From: Symbiodinium natans
Lineage: Eukaryota; Sar; Dinophyceae; Suessiales; Symbiodiniaceae
Reading direction: 5' to 3'
Assembly: GCA_905221605.1 (NCBI GenBank)
Contig: CAJNDS010001291.1
Location: forward strand, 638,811 to 702,810
DNA: 64,000 nucleotides
A program made the position numbers and the translations under genes. Each line of letters opens with the position of its first letter. Within the stretch, counting starts at the first letter, position 1. The notes below the pieces were generated by a model. That model saw only the letters and a program-made list of their open reading frames with translations. It had not been told where the DNA came from and made no database searches. Below are positions 40,415 to 51,223 of this stretch, piece by piece.

Positions 40415-41790
40415 TAGGGGTTTAGGGTTACGTAGGCTGTAGAGTTCAGGATTTTCACTCTGACCCTCACTATGGGTCATTGGTCGGTTTAGGTTTCAGG
40501 GCTTAGGGTTTGGGGTTTAGGTTGAGGGTTTCTCGCTCCCCCTCCTGTGGTCCGTGGTGTTTTTAGGGTTAACGGGCAGGGTTTTTTTTTTTTTGGGGGG
40601 GGGGGGGCCTCGACTACGCGGAACGCGGGCGCAGACGCATCCCCAGAATCGCTGCTGCTTGGGTGTGCTCATTAGGATCCCTGTGCTGCATCCATAGGTG
40701 CTTGGGAGATTCTTGCGATTTTAGCACCGGCTGACCATGGTTGAGAATGGTTAAGGGTCTGAAACAAGTTTGCACGTGTATGGGTCCAACAGGCAAGCGA
40801 AGATCGTCATTCTTAAGACACAAAATCGGTCGTTGGGCAGCCAGAGCTCGCTATTGAATTGGTTTCATGTTCGATGCGTCTTGCGATTAGTGCTATGTTC
40901 ACTTAGCTGACGCCGTATGAGACTCATGGCTTTCAATGTGTTGATTCAAATAGTCAAATTTTGTTAGCCATTCTTCCGTATGAAAAGCAGCTGAGTTGCA
41001 TATAGCAGCTCAGGCTCAATAATCCAAAGCCAGTGCTGACTCTGTTGACAGGCTACAAGGGCCTGAGATCCTCGTCGTTGCCGGATGCACGATGCCTGGC
41101 GTCTGGTGAAGCCAACAGGAATGTCTGCACCATGAACATGAACCGTGCAAGCTTATAGTGCCGCTCGCAACTCCGCCCTGCAAACCTCGAAGCTTTCTTG
41201 TTTTCGTAACGTCGGGACACCTTGTCGAAGCGTTTATAATGAAGCGTTTATAATGGCGGCGACATGCTGAGCCACCCGCGAGTCTGCAGAGGACTTCGAA
41301 GTTCGAGCTCACAAGATGAGAGATCAGGGGATGGAATTCGATTTAGCATCTGCTTCTCTGGCTGCCAGTTGTCGCTTCGGCCGGCAGAGGCGCCTTACTC
41401 CTGAGCATCAGAGCTCCCTAAGCCATCCCTCAGATGGCCTGCGGCTTCAAGGCCTGTGCAGGTTAGGTCACAGACTTGGTTTTCTGATACCGAGCTTGAA
41501 TGCAAACGAACAACTTCTAGCAGAGCCACCCTCCGCCCGGTTCAGCGTTGTTCAGCTTTGCATCTTGAAAACCTCGATACTCTATATATAGGCTAGGCAT
41601 CAAGGCTCCTGAAAGCTCATGCGGATAAAATAGTCCGGTTGCAAGTTCCTGCCAGCAAACTGTGAGGTGCTGGAATCTTTTGGAGCGTTTGCGCTCTCAG
41701 CTTGCTGCTTGCACGGGAGTCCTTGGAAGTTTAGTGCTCACCGATGCCCAGTCAAGGGACAGCAGGTAGATAGATCCCCAGTGCTTCTAG
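40415..41790. other. Degenerate TTTAGGG repeats, then intergenic DNA
   Basis: 40415-40580 holds scattered TTTAGGG, TTAGGG and GGTTTAGG units and then poly-T/poly-G at 40580-40608. It is the other half of the telomere-like target into which the retrotransposon went. From 40610 to 41790 no gene is supported; TCTATATATAG lies at about 41579. Confidence 0.6.
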
Positions 41791-42213
41791 ATGGCGCCAG
41801 TGGTGGGTACGGTGGAGGCTCGAGACATAACAGGAGCTGGAGTCGACGCCGCAGCCGGAGTGGAGCAACAAGCTGCCGCGGCCGGGACCACTGCGACATG
41901 GGCTGAAACGGCCGGAAGTTGGTTTGGGGGCTGGGGCGGGGATGGCGGGGGCTATGCTGAGGGAGGTGCTGGAAGTGGATGCGGTGGGGGCGGATGTGCC
42001 GAGGGGGGATGTGTTCAAGGCGGATGCGTTGAAGGCGGATTCGCAACGGACCGGGGATGTGTGGATTCTGGCATGGGCAGCATGTGCTTCGAGCCAGACC
42101 CCACCACGGCCTCCGCCAGCGCACATTGGCAATATGTGGGTGAGGGGCGAGGCTCCTTTCACCCGGTGACCAAGGTTCCTCTGATGAATGAATTTGGATT
42201 ACCATTCAATTAG
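41791..42213 (+). CDS. Gly/Cys-rich small protein, possibly a last exon
   Basis: 140 residues. An Ala/Thr-rich start is followed by a Gly-rich core with GGC repeats (GGGGCAEGGCVQGGCVEGG) and a more complex C-terminus (WQYVGEGRGSFHPVTKVPLM, ending MNEFGLPFN). The YVGEGRGSF phrase resembles YVGxGxGxF motifs of dinoflagellate Gly-rich proteins (from memory). The start is uncertain: an upstream exon may supply it. The antisense frame is also long but low-complexity. Confidence 0.4.
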   Translation: MAPVVGTVEARDITGAGVDAAAGVEQQAAAAGTTATWAETAGSWFGGWGGDGGGYAEGGAGSGCGGGGCAEGGCVQGGCVEGGFATDRGCVDSGMGSMCFEPDPTTASASAHWQYVGEGRGSFHPVTKVPLMNEFGLPFN

Positions 42214-42389
42214 TTTGAGCGCTACGCGGCCCGCCTGGGCCGGCCCGTGTCCACGGCAGCGAGGCAAAGTCGCCCATGTATTTCTGTAGGGAATTGGGAG
42301 TGTGGGGGTGAGGGGGGCGGACCGGGTCGAGTAATAGTCGGGCATTGAGGGAGGCGGTGGGGCGGAAAGGGCAGGGGTGTGGGGGGGGG

Positions 42390-42390
<1 letters not shown>

Positions 42391-42481
<91 letters not shown>
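42391..42481. repeat. 91-nt uninterrupted poly-G
   Basis: Pure G on the + strand, preceded by nine more G and one C. Frames through it (poly-Gly or poly-Pro) are artefacts. It can form G-quadruplexes, and its true length in the genome is uncertain because assemblers and polymerases slip here. Confidence 0.95.
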
Positions 42482-42482
<1 letters not shown>

Positions 42483-43146
42483 AGTAGGCAGGCTAGGGGT
42501 GGAGCTGCGATGGGTTGGGGTGGAAATAATTAGGGTGGGAAATTTCATAAAATGAAGGGCGCCCACTTAGCCGTGGCTCGCCTTCTTTGCTTTGACCCAC
42601 CGCCACTCTGGTCCGTAAGAACCTCCCAAGCAAGAAATTCGGCTCATATTTTCAGGTTCTAAGTATGCTAACTAGTTAGTGGCACGTCGTGTAGTCTTGC
42701 CTCGCCACCAATCCCTGCCGTAGACGGGTGGTAAAATAAACACATGAATCACAAGCCCCCCACCCCCGCCCCCGGAATAGTGTAATCTGAGGTGCACTAC
42801 GTCGGTGCTGGCCGAGGTGCGTACGAGATGGGCGAGGCGAGTGGTCCGAACGGTTGTCTTCTCTGGCATGTGAAGCACTGTGGTTCGATGAGGTTTGCTT
42901 GAAGGATTTGGATTATACGTGGGCTGATGGGCATGCATGGCCGCGCAGCGTCAGGGAAGCGAACACACCTCCCTGAAATGCCAGCTGCCAACTCCTCACT
43001 TGATTTATCTTGAACTTTCATCCCTGTCGCGGCTCGCTTAGCGATAGAATAACTATTTTTGAACACCCCCGCCGTGCTCCAGCAGCCGCCTTCCCAGAAG
43101 TTTGGCAGGAATACTCCGGCTTTCGATGCAGAACCTGTGCCTTGCC

Positions 43147-43194
<48 letters not shown>

Positions 43195-44383
43195 GAGGAG
43201 TAGGAGTAGGAGTAGCAGTAGCAGTAGCAGTAGCAAGTAGCAGGATCAGGAGGAGCAGCAGCAGGAGCAGCAGCAGGAGCAGCAGCAGGAGCAGGAGCAG
43301 CAGCAGCAGCAATAGGCAATAATAGCAGCAACAGTAGTAGCAGTACAAAGTAGTCATAATAGTCAAAGCTGTTCAAGTGTTGCAAAAAAAGGGTCTTGTC
43401 TAACACCAAGAAGATTTATCCCGTGATTTCCTTATTAGGTCTCATTTCCTTAGTTTATCCTTCTCTCCGACCTACTTTATCACGCAAAAGGCATAACATG
43501 ATACGTGCTGCACAGCTCGCTATAGCTAGAGCCCGCGACAGGAGGCAGAAGCAGATTGCAGCCGCATGGTTCTATTGCTTCTAATAGTCCACTCGCTTTA
43601 GTGGAAGGGGGCACTATTATGCGATGTTCCGAAAATCCTATACAGGACCCCCCATTGTTTAGGGTGGTCCTCAATTATGCGATGTTTGCCCGGCCGGGTT
43701 GAAGGGCGGGGGGCCGGGGAGCCAAAAATGACAAAAGCTTTGAATAAGAAACTCCGGAATGCCTTATGTAAATTCCTTTTAAAATTTCTTTACGAAACAG
43801 GTCCCCAAACAATTTTCCAAGGGAGTAGCCCACGAGCTGCCCTGATTCGCTTTAGCAAGTTGTTTCGGTGGTCCGCATTTATGCGAGCCCCGGCGACCGT
43901 GGAGCTACAAAGCCTGGAAAGAGACCCTCAAGCTTCAAAGCTTCCCCTCAACCCTCGACCCCTGGCCGCCCTACCCCCAGCCCCGTCCCGTCCCAGCCCC
44001 AGCCCCGTCCCGTCCCAGCCCCAGCCCACAGTATTCAGGATCCCCGAAAACCCCAAAATTGTTTGGGGTGAGGGGGGGGGGGGGGCCTGCGCACTAAAGC
44101 GAGTCCAACATTAGTCGTACTATTACTATGACTACCATGACTGCTATTCCTACTATTTCTACTATGTCAAAGATGCTTGAGAATGCTGGTGTGCAATGCG
44201 AATCGCAATTCCAGAACACGTTCTTTCGAAAACTTCAAAGCAGAACTTTGGCCACGTGTTGTAGACCTCAACCGGAAAGCTAAATCGACTTACATCTGGC
44301 TTTGCCCATCTCACAGCCAGTTTCATTGAAGCTGTTTAATTGTACGAGTCTGTCGAGACATTACTTCGGAGACTTTTGAATCT
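42482..44383. repeat. Simple-sequence region without gene
   Basis: (AGT)n runs at 43148-43195, degrading through GGAGTA, GCAGTA and GGAGCAGCA blocks to about 43345. A CCCAGCCCCGTCCCGTC minisatellite lies at about 43977-44030, poly-G at 44072-44083, and CTACTATTACTATGACTACC-type repeats at 44115-44165. The long poly-Leu, poly-Ser and poly-Tyr frames are products of these repeats. No gene is supported between 42214 and 44383. Confidence 0.8.
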
Positions 44384-46790
44384 ATGGAAGCTTTGGCCGC
44401 GAGCCGAGGCTGCATCGCGCTCATCGGCGTCCTGCTTTTCATTGCCGTGTTCCTAATCGTGCGACCCTTCGTGACCGACCAGGCCAACCCAGATTGGAGT
44501 CATGGCTTGGGGTCATGAGAGCCAGCACGGAGCAACACACGGCACGGGTCAATGAAAAGGGCATCTCAAAGTACCAGCAACAGGAAAGACTCAGCCGTCA
44601 GTTTCCTCAGCCATGCGGAAGCCATACCTCCCTCACATCAGCTCCCCAAACGGACCGAAATACTGCACCATCAACAGTTCAATTGTGAGGCACACGACAT
44701 GCCCGTCGTGGACGCTGCGCACAACTGCCAACTGGGGTTGGACCAGTGGCAGACCGAATGGGACGACTTGAAGCTTGACCAAGTTCAGTTCTGTCATAGA
44801 AGTCACAAGTTCACAAGAGTCACTAGCGACGAATAGAGAAGCTAGACTTGTGCATGTGAGGGCAAGTCATCATCGCACTGTCCTAAGGCTCCCAAGGCTG
44901 AAGGCCGAATCATAGTCCGAGTAAGTCGCATCTCTTCAGCAGGCTTTGTGGGAGCCGCAACTAAGGAAGAAGGCCTACTGCTGTAACGAGGTGTACATCG
45001 GTTGTGGAGCCCATCATGAAGAACCGTCCACGACGAAGCCAGCAGTCCACACCATAACCCAAGTACACTATGTGACTCGCATCCACAGGGTTCCGCACAA
45101 AGTCTACGTCAAGGAGCCCTATGCGGTACCGCATGTTGTGGAGCACAAAGTTGTGCAACCGCGAAAGAGCCCGTATGATTGCGATCGTGATTTCGATGAT
45201 TGGAGTCACAAGTGGTCGCCCCGTCAACAACGCTTCTGCTGCTACTTGCGCCGACGGGCCTGTGAAGTGAAAGTGGTGAACCACGACAAGTATATCACAG
45301 TGACCCACATGAAGCTGGTGCCAGAGTATGTCCACATGAAGCCTTCCAAGGATCACGAGGTCACTGTCCCCAAGTATGTACCGTACCCTGTGCCCTCCGA
45401 GCCGATCAAGGTCAAGGTTGCCGGCCCGCCTCGCTACCACTACCACGAGGTGAAGAGATACAAATATATTCAGGTGCCTACTCCGGGCAAGCCGCACGTC
45501 GTCGTGAAGGAGGTCCCTGTACCTGTGCCAGCACCCCCCAAAATTGTTCACGAGCAGACAGTAGTGGTCGTACATCACCATCATCGACACTATGATTGCG
45601 CAGCTGGTTTCTCGAATTGGTACTTCGGGTGGTCGAAGGCCAAAAAGAGATGGTGCTGCAACCATCAGAGCAAAGGATGCCCTGGGACCTGGCATGGCCA
45701 CATGCACCTCCACACACATGTACATGTGAGCAGCCACGTGGGCCATGCCAGCGGGCACCTTTATGACTGCCATGCCGGCTTCTCCAACTGGATGCAGGGC
45801 TGGTCGGATTCAAAGAAGGCCTGGTGTTGTCAGAGGCATCATCGTGGCTGCGTTCCTCATCATTGTGACGGGGAGGTTTCTGATTGGACCCCGGGGAAGC
45901 GTGAGTGGTGCTGCGGCCACTTCCAGAAAGGCTGCCCCGAAACCACGCTGTCGCCATTGAAGTGCGACGCCCCTTGCACCCACAATGGCGAGACTGCCAC
46001 CTGTGCGGATCGCCTGCAATGGGCCAAGGATCATCTTTTCCAAGGCAGGGGCAATGCTTGTGCCTTGGCGTACAGCCAGGTGCAAGTGGACTGCGACGTG
46101 TGCCGTGCCTGCACCATTGAAGAAGCAGGCTGCGTCGTTCATGTGGCCACTTCGCCTGCCTTCGACTGCAATGCGGCCCTGAACAATTTTTTCCGGGCTT
46201 GGTCTCCCGCGAAAAAGCAGTGGTGTTGCACGCAGCAGGGCAAGGGCTGTGAAGGTACCAGCCCTCCTGCCGTCGACCCTGGCTTTGGCATGGTTTGGAA
46301 GCGAGTGCAAGTGAATGGCTACTGGACGTGGATTGCCGTCCATGGCAGTGGTGGCACCCAGAGCTTGCCCTACGACTGCAACGCCGGCCTTGCCAACTTC
46401 AAATTCGGGTGGTCTCAGGGAAAGAAGGGCTGGTGCTGCGCGCATATGCACAAGGGCTGCGGTGGAGGTGCCGGAGGCGGTGGTGGTGGCGGCGGCACTT
46501 ATGTAACACACCACACAGTCACTTACGTCACCCATGGCGCTGGTGGAGGTGGCGGGGGTGGGGGTGGGGGCGGCGGGGCTGGAGGTGGGGGCGGCCACCC
46601 ACCCGGCGTGGCCGCTGCTGGCATGATGTGGCATTGGAGTCACGCCGGAGGGTACTGGCATTGGGTCCAGCAGCACATGGTCGGTTCTCCAGACTTTGAC
46701 TGCAACGCAGGCTATGCCAAGTGGAAGCTCGGCTGGTCCATGGCCAAGAAGCACTGGTGCTGCCACAACATCGGTAAGGGATGCCTATGA
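44384..46790 (+). CDS. Membrane-anchored protein with multiple DC..W..W-CC..GC repeats, spliced (gene 2 of 2)
   Basis: ATG at 44384 starts a short exon with a transmembrane helix (CIALIGVLLFIAVFLIV). A second coding piece (about 44640-44820) carries NCQLGLDQWQTEW. The main exon (about 44943-46790) holds at least seven DCxxGxxxWxxGWSxxKKxWCCxxxxKGC repeats, e.g. FSNWYFGWSKAKKRWCC, FKFGWSQGKKGWCC and YAKWKLGWSMAKKHWCC. It also has a Cys module (CDAPCTHNGETATC...CTIEEAGC) shared with gene 1, Val/Pro repeats (KEVPVPVPAPPK), poly-His and poly-Gly linkers. Introns are unresolved; a GT-AG intron at 44783-44942 would keep the frame. It ends at the TGA at 46788-46790. It is probably displayed on the cell surface or in a secretory compartment, with disulphide-bonded repeats. 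Confidence 0.75.
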
Positions 46791-48151
46791 GCTCCGAATT
46801 AGCCGTACCTCATATGTCCAAGGAAAGGCTGAGGCTGTGAGATCGGGTCGGCTGATGCATGGAATGCATGGAACAGGTCTTGCTGGCGTAGATTAACCAT
46901 GTCATGGTTCTCTCGCTTCCCTCTAAACTGTAAGCTTTGCACATTCTGTTAGGATGTTGTTGGTTGCGCGCTAACGACTCGCCATGCCAGGTGTCCCCAG
47001 ACGCCGGCATGGACAATGACTTTTCCCACTGCCACGCCTGAGGACATTCAACTGACGCTGCGCCGGCTGAAAAGCAAGTGCCAGTTGTGCTGCTACTAGT
47101 ACAGGCTGGGATCACAGTGGATTGCCAGGGGTTGGCATGTGCCTCTTCGATCTCGCTCGTGCCCGCAGCATTTGCTCAGATTGCCTGGAAAGAGCTATCA
47201 TCAGACTCATTGTGTTATCAATGCCGAACCAGGATGGAAGCTTAGCTCGTAGTTGAAGCAATCTGAAGCACTTTGAAGCACCATTTCCATCCCCATGCAG
47301 TCAACGGACCCTCAAGAACCGGCCCATTAGACACCGGCGAGCTTCCCCTCACAGCATCTCTGGGCGCCGAGGCCAAATCCGCTGTAGTCTTTCATGGCAG
47401 TGGCTATTGCAGATAGGGTTTGGCATGCAGCGGATGTGCTCTTTCAGGAAAGTCTTTCTCGAGAACGCTTGTGACATCTCCAGCAAGGATGTGCCACTTC
47501 CGGGCCATGGCCATGTCAAGCAGTAGCATAGTTGTTGGGACAATCGGGATAGTGATTGTGAAGCAATCGGCCATTCTGTAAAGCAGCTGCTTCCGATTTC
47601 AGTTGTTGCTTTAAGTTTCTTCGTGTGCCACCAGTTTGACAAGCTATGGTTAAAGCTGGACCTTCTTTGCCTGCTCCATCGCTTGTCATCGCTTTCTGTT
47701 TGTTTGGGTTCAACTTGCTCCATGTCGCGAGGGAACATCCCCTCCTGGCAGAAGACACCTTCGCTGCCATCCGAACGTGCCAAGATCTTTCATCCTATCC
47801 GTTGAGCCGACACGGCGTTCTTGGAATGCTTATGGATCAATGGCCAGCGTTAAGTGAGTGCCAAGTGTTCCACATCGTTAAGCTGCCGATCTGAACCCCA
47901 ATCCAAGTCCGCATCTGTCACTCTGGACTCGGCCATGGGTGGGCCTTCGTGGAGCGGCTGTCGAGGCAATTCGAAGCATGTCGTGCAGTGGAATCATCTT
48001 CATCAAATTGATTTTTCATCGATGCTGGAATTCGTTGCCCATGTCACTCTTTGAATCGCATACGAAGTGTGCCTGTATGTGTATGCCGCCAGGTATCTTG
48101 CACACGCACGCACGCACGCACGCACGCACACACGCACGCACGCACGCACGC

Positions 48152-48199
<48 letters not shown>

Positions 48200-49249
48200 G
48201 CACATTGGCGAAAATTCGGTCGGTGTACAGCGTGCACACCGTCCTTGTGCCCGCAAGGGCGAACGCAAGCTTGTTGTTAGGGATGTTTCAACACAACCCG
48301 AACATCGCCAAATCCTCGCGCGTGCGCGCGCGCAAGCACGCCCAAGGGCGAAGCGCAAGGGTTCCTCATTAGCATGCATGGAACAATGACATAGAACAAC
48401 CCTCAGATACACGCAGATATAAATAAATACATAAATAAAATGTATATGTATATGTACATGTATATGTATATGTATATGTATCTGTATATATACTTTGCTT
48501 GCTTGTTTGTTCGGCTCATATCCCCAATGCTGACCCAGCGCAGACGTTTCAGAGGGTGCCGTGCGAGACAGCCGTGCAAACCTCATTTTTTCCTCATCAC
48601 AGCAACTCTGCTTGCCAGGGCGCGTCTCGCGGCCTCCACGTTCCAAAGAGCCATGCCAGGAATTGAATAAGAAGCATTCAGAGATGGCTCTCGGCGATCT
48701 CGTGCAAGTTCGTTCGGAAGGTTGCCAAGCGAGCAACAACTGTAAAAGCCCGCGCGGAAATCTAATGCCAAGGATGCACAACGAAACCAGATTGCGTAGC
48801 AAATCAATTGTCATGCCCCTTCAAGCCTTCAACTTCTCAAGAACGTGCGCCGCCCTCAGAAATTAAGCTTGCAGTTTGCGGAGCGAACTTCGCAGCTGAA
48901 TGTGAGAATGAATACAACTGGGTGAAACATGTGAAGCCACTGGGGCCAGTAGGCCACAGATGGCTGAAATTTACAAAGGCTTGGGCCCGAGCCCAGCCCT
49001 CTATTTTCCCTAGATTTCCTTACATTTGCCACTCGTTTGCCCACCATTCTCTCAAGTTGCTGGCCCAAGAACCGCGAGCGCTTGCAGCGTGGTCGACAGT
49101 ACTCACAGTGTCAGAACATCACTTTTACCTTGATGGCCAATGTCAATTTGTTGGTGCATTCGGTGCCATGCATATTGGCATATTAGTTACCATCCTTGAT
49201 TAGCGTTGAAGCCCCAGGGATGACTGCCATGGTCAATCCCTGAGTCGCG
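46791..49249. other. Intergenic with microsatellites, no supported gene
   Basis: (GCAC)n then (CA)n at about 48101-48206 and a TATATG/TACATG run at about 48439-48488. Other frames are short and featureless. Confidence 0.6.
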
Positions 49250-51223
49250 ATGAGACAGCCACGCTCCTTGCGAAGAGCGTGCCTGGTGTTGCAGACAATT
49301 TGTGTCCTGCTACTCTGCTGCTACATCTACCATCCGTGTGTGCGAATTCTTGGCGAAGGTTTTGTCACGACACGTGCAATTCAAACTGTTGCATGGCGAA
49401 GACGTGCTGCCTGGGAAAAAGCTGACAGGCTTGCTGATCTTTGCCCAAGGTGTAGCATTCATCGAGTGACGAGGGCCAAATCACATGCTTTGAGGCGCAC
49501 CTGTGCCTGTGCAGCACGAGCCAACGTTGAAAGCCAGAGGGCAGCGCTGACGATAGTTCAGATCACCGACGTGTATATGCTTGACAACTTTCCGCACTTG
49601 AAGAACATGATACTCGAAAAGAAGGCCCAGAATCCGAACACAATTTCCATGCTGACCGGAGACTTTTTGGCACCGTACTTGCTTTCGACCATCGACCAGG
49701 GATTCGGCATGATGCGTATGCTAAACTCAGTGCCCGTGGACTTCCTTACCTGGGGCAATCACGAAGCGGATATTCCTCATGCCACAGTATGCAGACATGT
49801 CCGTGAGTTCCAAGGAACATGGCTCAATTCCAACATGCAGACGCACGAGGCAATGAAGTACCAGGAGCCGTTTCATATAGTCACAGTTCCAAGCCCAGAT
49901 GGATCGCACGTGCGGAAAATAGGTCTGGTTGCATTGCTCAGCAACGAAGCAGACTTGTACAAGCACTTCAAAGCTCCTGGTGCTTTTGGTGGAGCTAAGA
50001 TCGATTGCCCGTGGGACACCCTGCGTTATTACAAGGAACTCCTCGAGGTGAAACACGGATGCGACTTGGTGCTTCCCTTGCAGCATCTGTACGTGCACCA
50101 AGACCACCGCACTTGTCGAGAGTTCGACGTTCCTGTCATTTTGTCTGGCCACGATCACCATCAAGTGGATGAAGTTGTGGAAGGCACGCGCTTGCTGAAA
50201 CCTGGACAGGATGCCCACTACGCCACCGTGCTGGAAATTGGCTGGGAAAGCCCCTCAGATAGTGCACCTTCTGTGACCGCAGAGTTTGCGCGTGTTGCAG
50301 ACTGGCCCGCTGATCCTGAGATGGTGAGGGAGGCCGAGAGATCGTATGCCGTACTTGACCCCTTGCGGAACACGGAGCTTTGCACTATACCTGCCAAGTT
50401 CCGTCCTCTCTCCTCAGTGGGTCCTCGTGAACGTGTAACCACAATGGGAGGGTTCATATGCACGATCATACGTGATGCCTTGAACAGCCACAGAGATGCT
50501 GACCATCACGTGGACGCAGTGCTGCTGATGGGTGGCAATATTAGGGGAAGTCGTGAGTATATGCCTGATGCTTTCTTCTCCCTGGAGGCCTTGGAAGCAG
50601 AGATAAAGGAGGACGAGGTGCTAGGCATAGTCGACATGCCCGGATGGCTTGTGATGGAAGGTGTCAAAGCAACACGAGGTGAACCCAAACCTGGCTGGTT
50701 TCAGTACGACGACGGCGTGAGGGAAGATGCCAACAACTCCGTCCTCGAAGTCGCTGGTCGTGCTGTGGACCCATCTAGGACATACCGAGTTGCGACCAAG
50801 ATTGTTGATCTCACGAATGGACAGAGTCCACCATTGACAGCATACTACAGTGATAGGCCAGAGCTCCTTCCCGAAAAGGAAGATGTGCTCTTGAATATCC
50901 ATCACTTGTTGATGGTGGACTTCGCACGTGTGATCTGGCGACGTATCTGGGAAATGGCCGACACCAGTCGTGATGGATGTCTGGACCAGGATGATTTCCA
51001 GAATATTGACCTGAACAATGATGGCCTAATCGGGCGTCAGGAAATATTTGAAAACATCCGCAAGCTGGGCTTGAAGGTGGACGACGGTGAGATGAGTCTT
51101 GCAGAATGCATTTTTGAAATCCTTGATGTGTCCCGGGATGGGAAGGTGACTGTCAGCGATCTCAAGCGGTTCGCTGATTCAGAGGACCTCTGCATAATCC
51201 CTTGGGACGAGGTCCGGAGCTAG
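49250..51223 (+). CDS. Membrane-anchored metallophosphoesterase/5'-nucleotidase-like protein with EF-hand loops
   Basis: 657 residues, one exon. A signal anchor (CLVLQTICVLLLCCYIY) near the N-terminus is followed by a calcineurin-type phosphoesterase core. Metal-binding motifs: D in VQITDVY (the usual DxH has lost its His), G137-D138 (TGDFLAP), G169-N170-H171-E172 (GNHEAD) and G300-H301-D302-H303 (SGHDHHQ). The next ~250 residues resemble the C-terminal substrate domain of 5'-nucleotidases (ALLMGGNIRGSREY, where that family has NGGxxR). C-terminal Ca-binding loops of EF-hand type start at D571, D587 and D626; the last two have the normal pair spacing. It probably hydrolyses phosphate esters or nucleotides, perhaps for phosphate scavenging, under calcium control (inference). 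Confidence 0.82.
   Translation: MRQPRSLRRACLVLQTICVLLLCCYIYHPCVRILGEGFVTTRAIQTVAWRRRAAWEKADRLADLCPRCSIHRVTRAKSHALRRTCACAARANVESQRAALTIVQITDVYMLDNFPHLKNMILEKKAQNPNTISMLTGDFLAPYLLSTIDQGFGMMRMLNSVPVDFLTWGNHEADIPHATVCRHVREFQGTWLNSNMQTHEAMKYQEPFHIVTVPSPDGSHVRKIGLVALLSNEADLYKHFKAPGAFGGAKIDCPWDTLRYYKELLEVKHGCDLVLPLQHLYVHQDHRTCREFDVPVILSGHDHHQVDEVVEGTRLLKPGQDAHYATVLEIGWESPSDSAPSVTAEFARVADWPADPEMVREAERSYAVLDPLRNTELCTIPAKFRPLSSVGPRERVTTMGGFICTIIRDALNSHRDADHHVDAVLLMGGNIRGSREYMPDAFFSLEALEAEIKEDEVLGIVDMPGWLVMEGVKATRGEPKPGWFQYDDGVREDANNSVLEVAGRAVDPSRTYRVATKIVDLTNGQSPPLTAYYSDRPELLPEKEDVLLNIHHLLMVDFARVIWRRIWEMADTSRDGCLDQDDFQNIDLNNDGLIGRQEIFENIRKLGLKVDDGEMSLAECIFEILDVSRDGKVTVSDLKRFADSEDLCIIPWDEVRS

Noticed and set aside
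42222-42566. Poly-Pro and poly-Gly proteins
   Set aside because: They are translations of the poly-G tract.
42797-43409. Poly-Leu, poly-Tyr and poly-Ser proteins on both strands
   Set aside because: They are products of the AGT/CAG trinucleotide arrays.
44961-46766. Long minus-strand frames (270 and 318 codons)
   Set aside because: Antisense to the Cys-repeat gene; repeat-rich coding often leaves the opposite strand open.
48003-48814. 256-codon minus-strand frame
   Set aside because: Its long runs come from the CA and TATATG repeats; the rest shows no domain.
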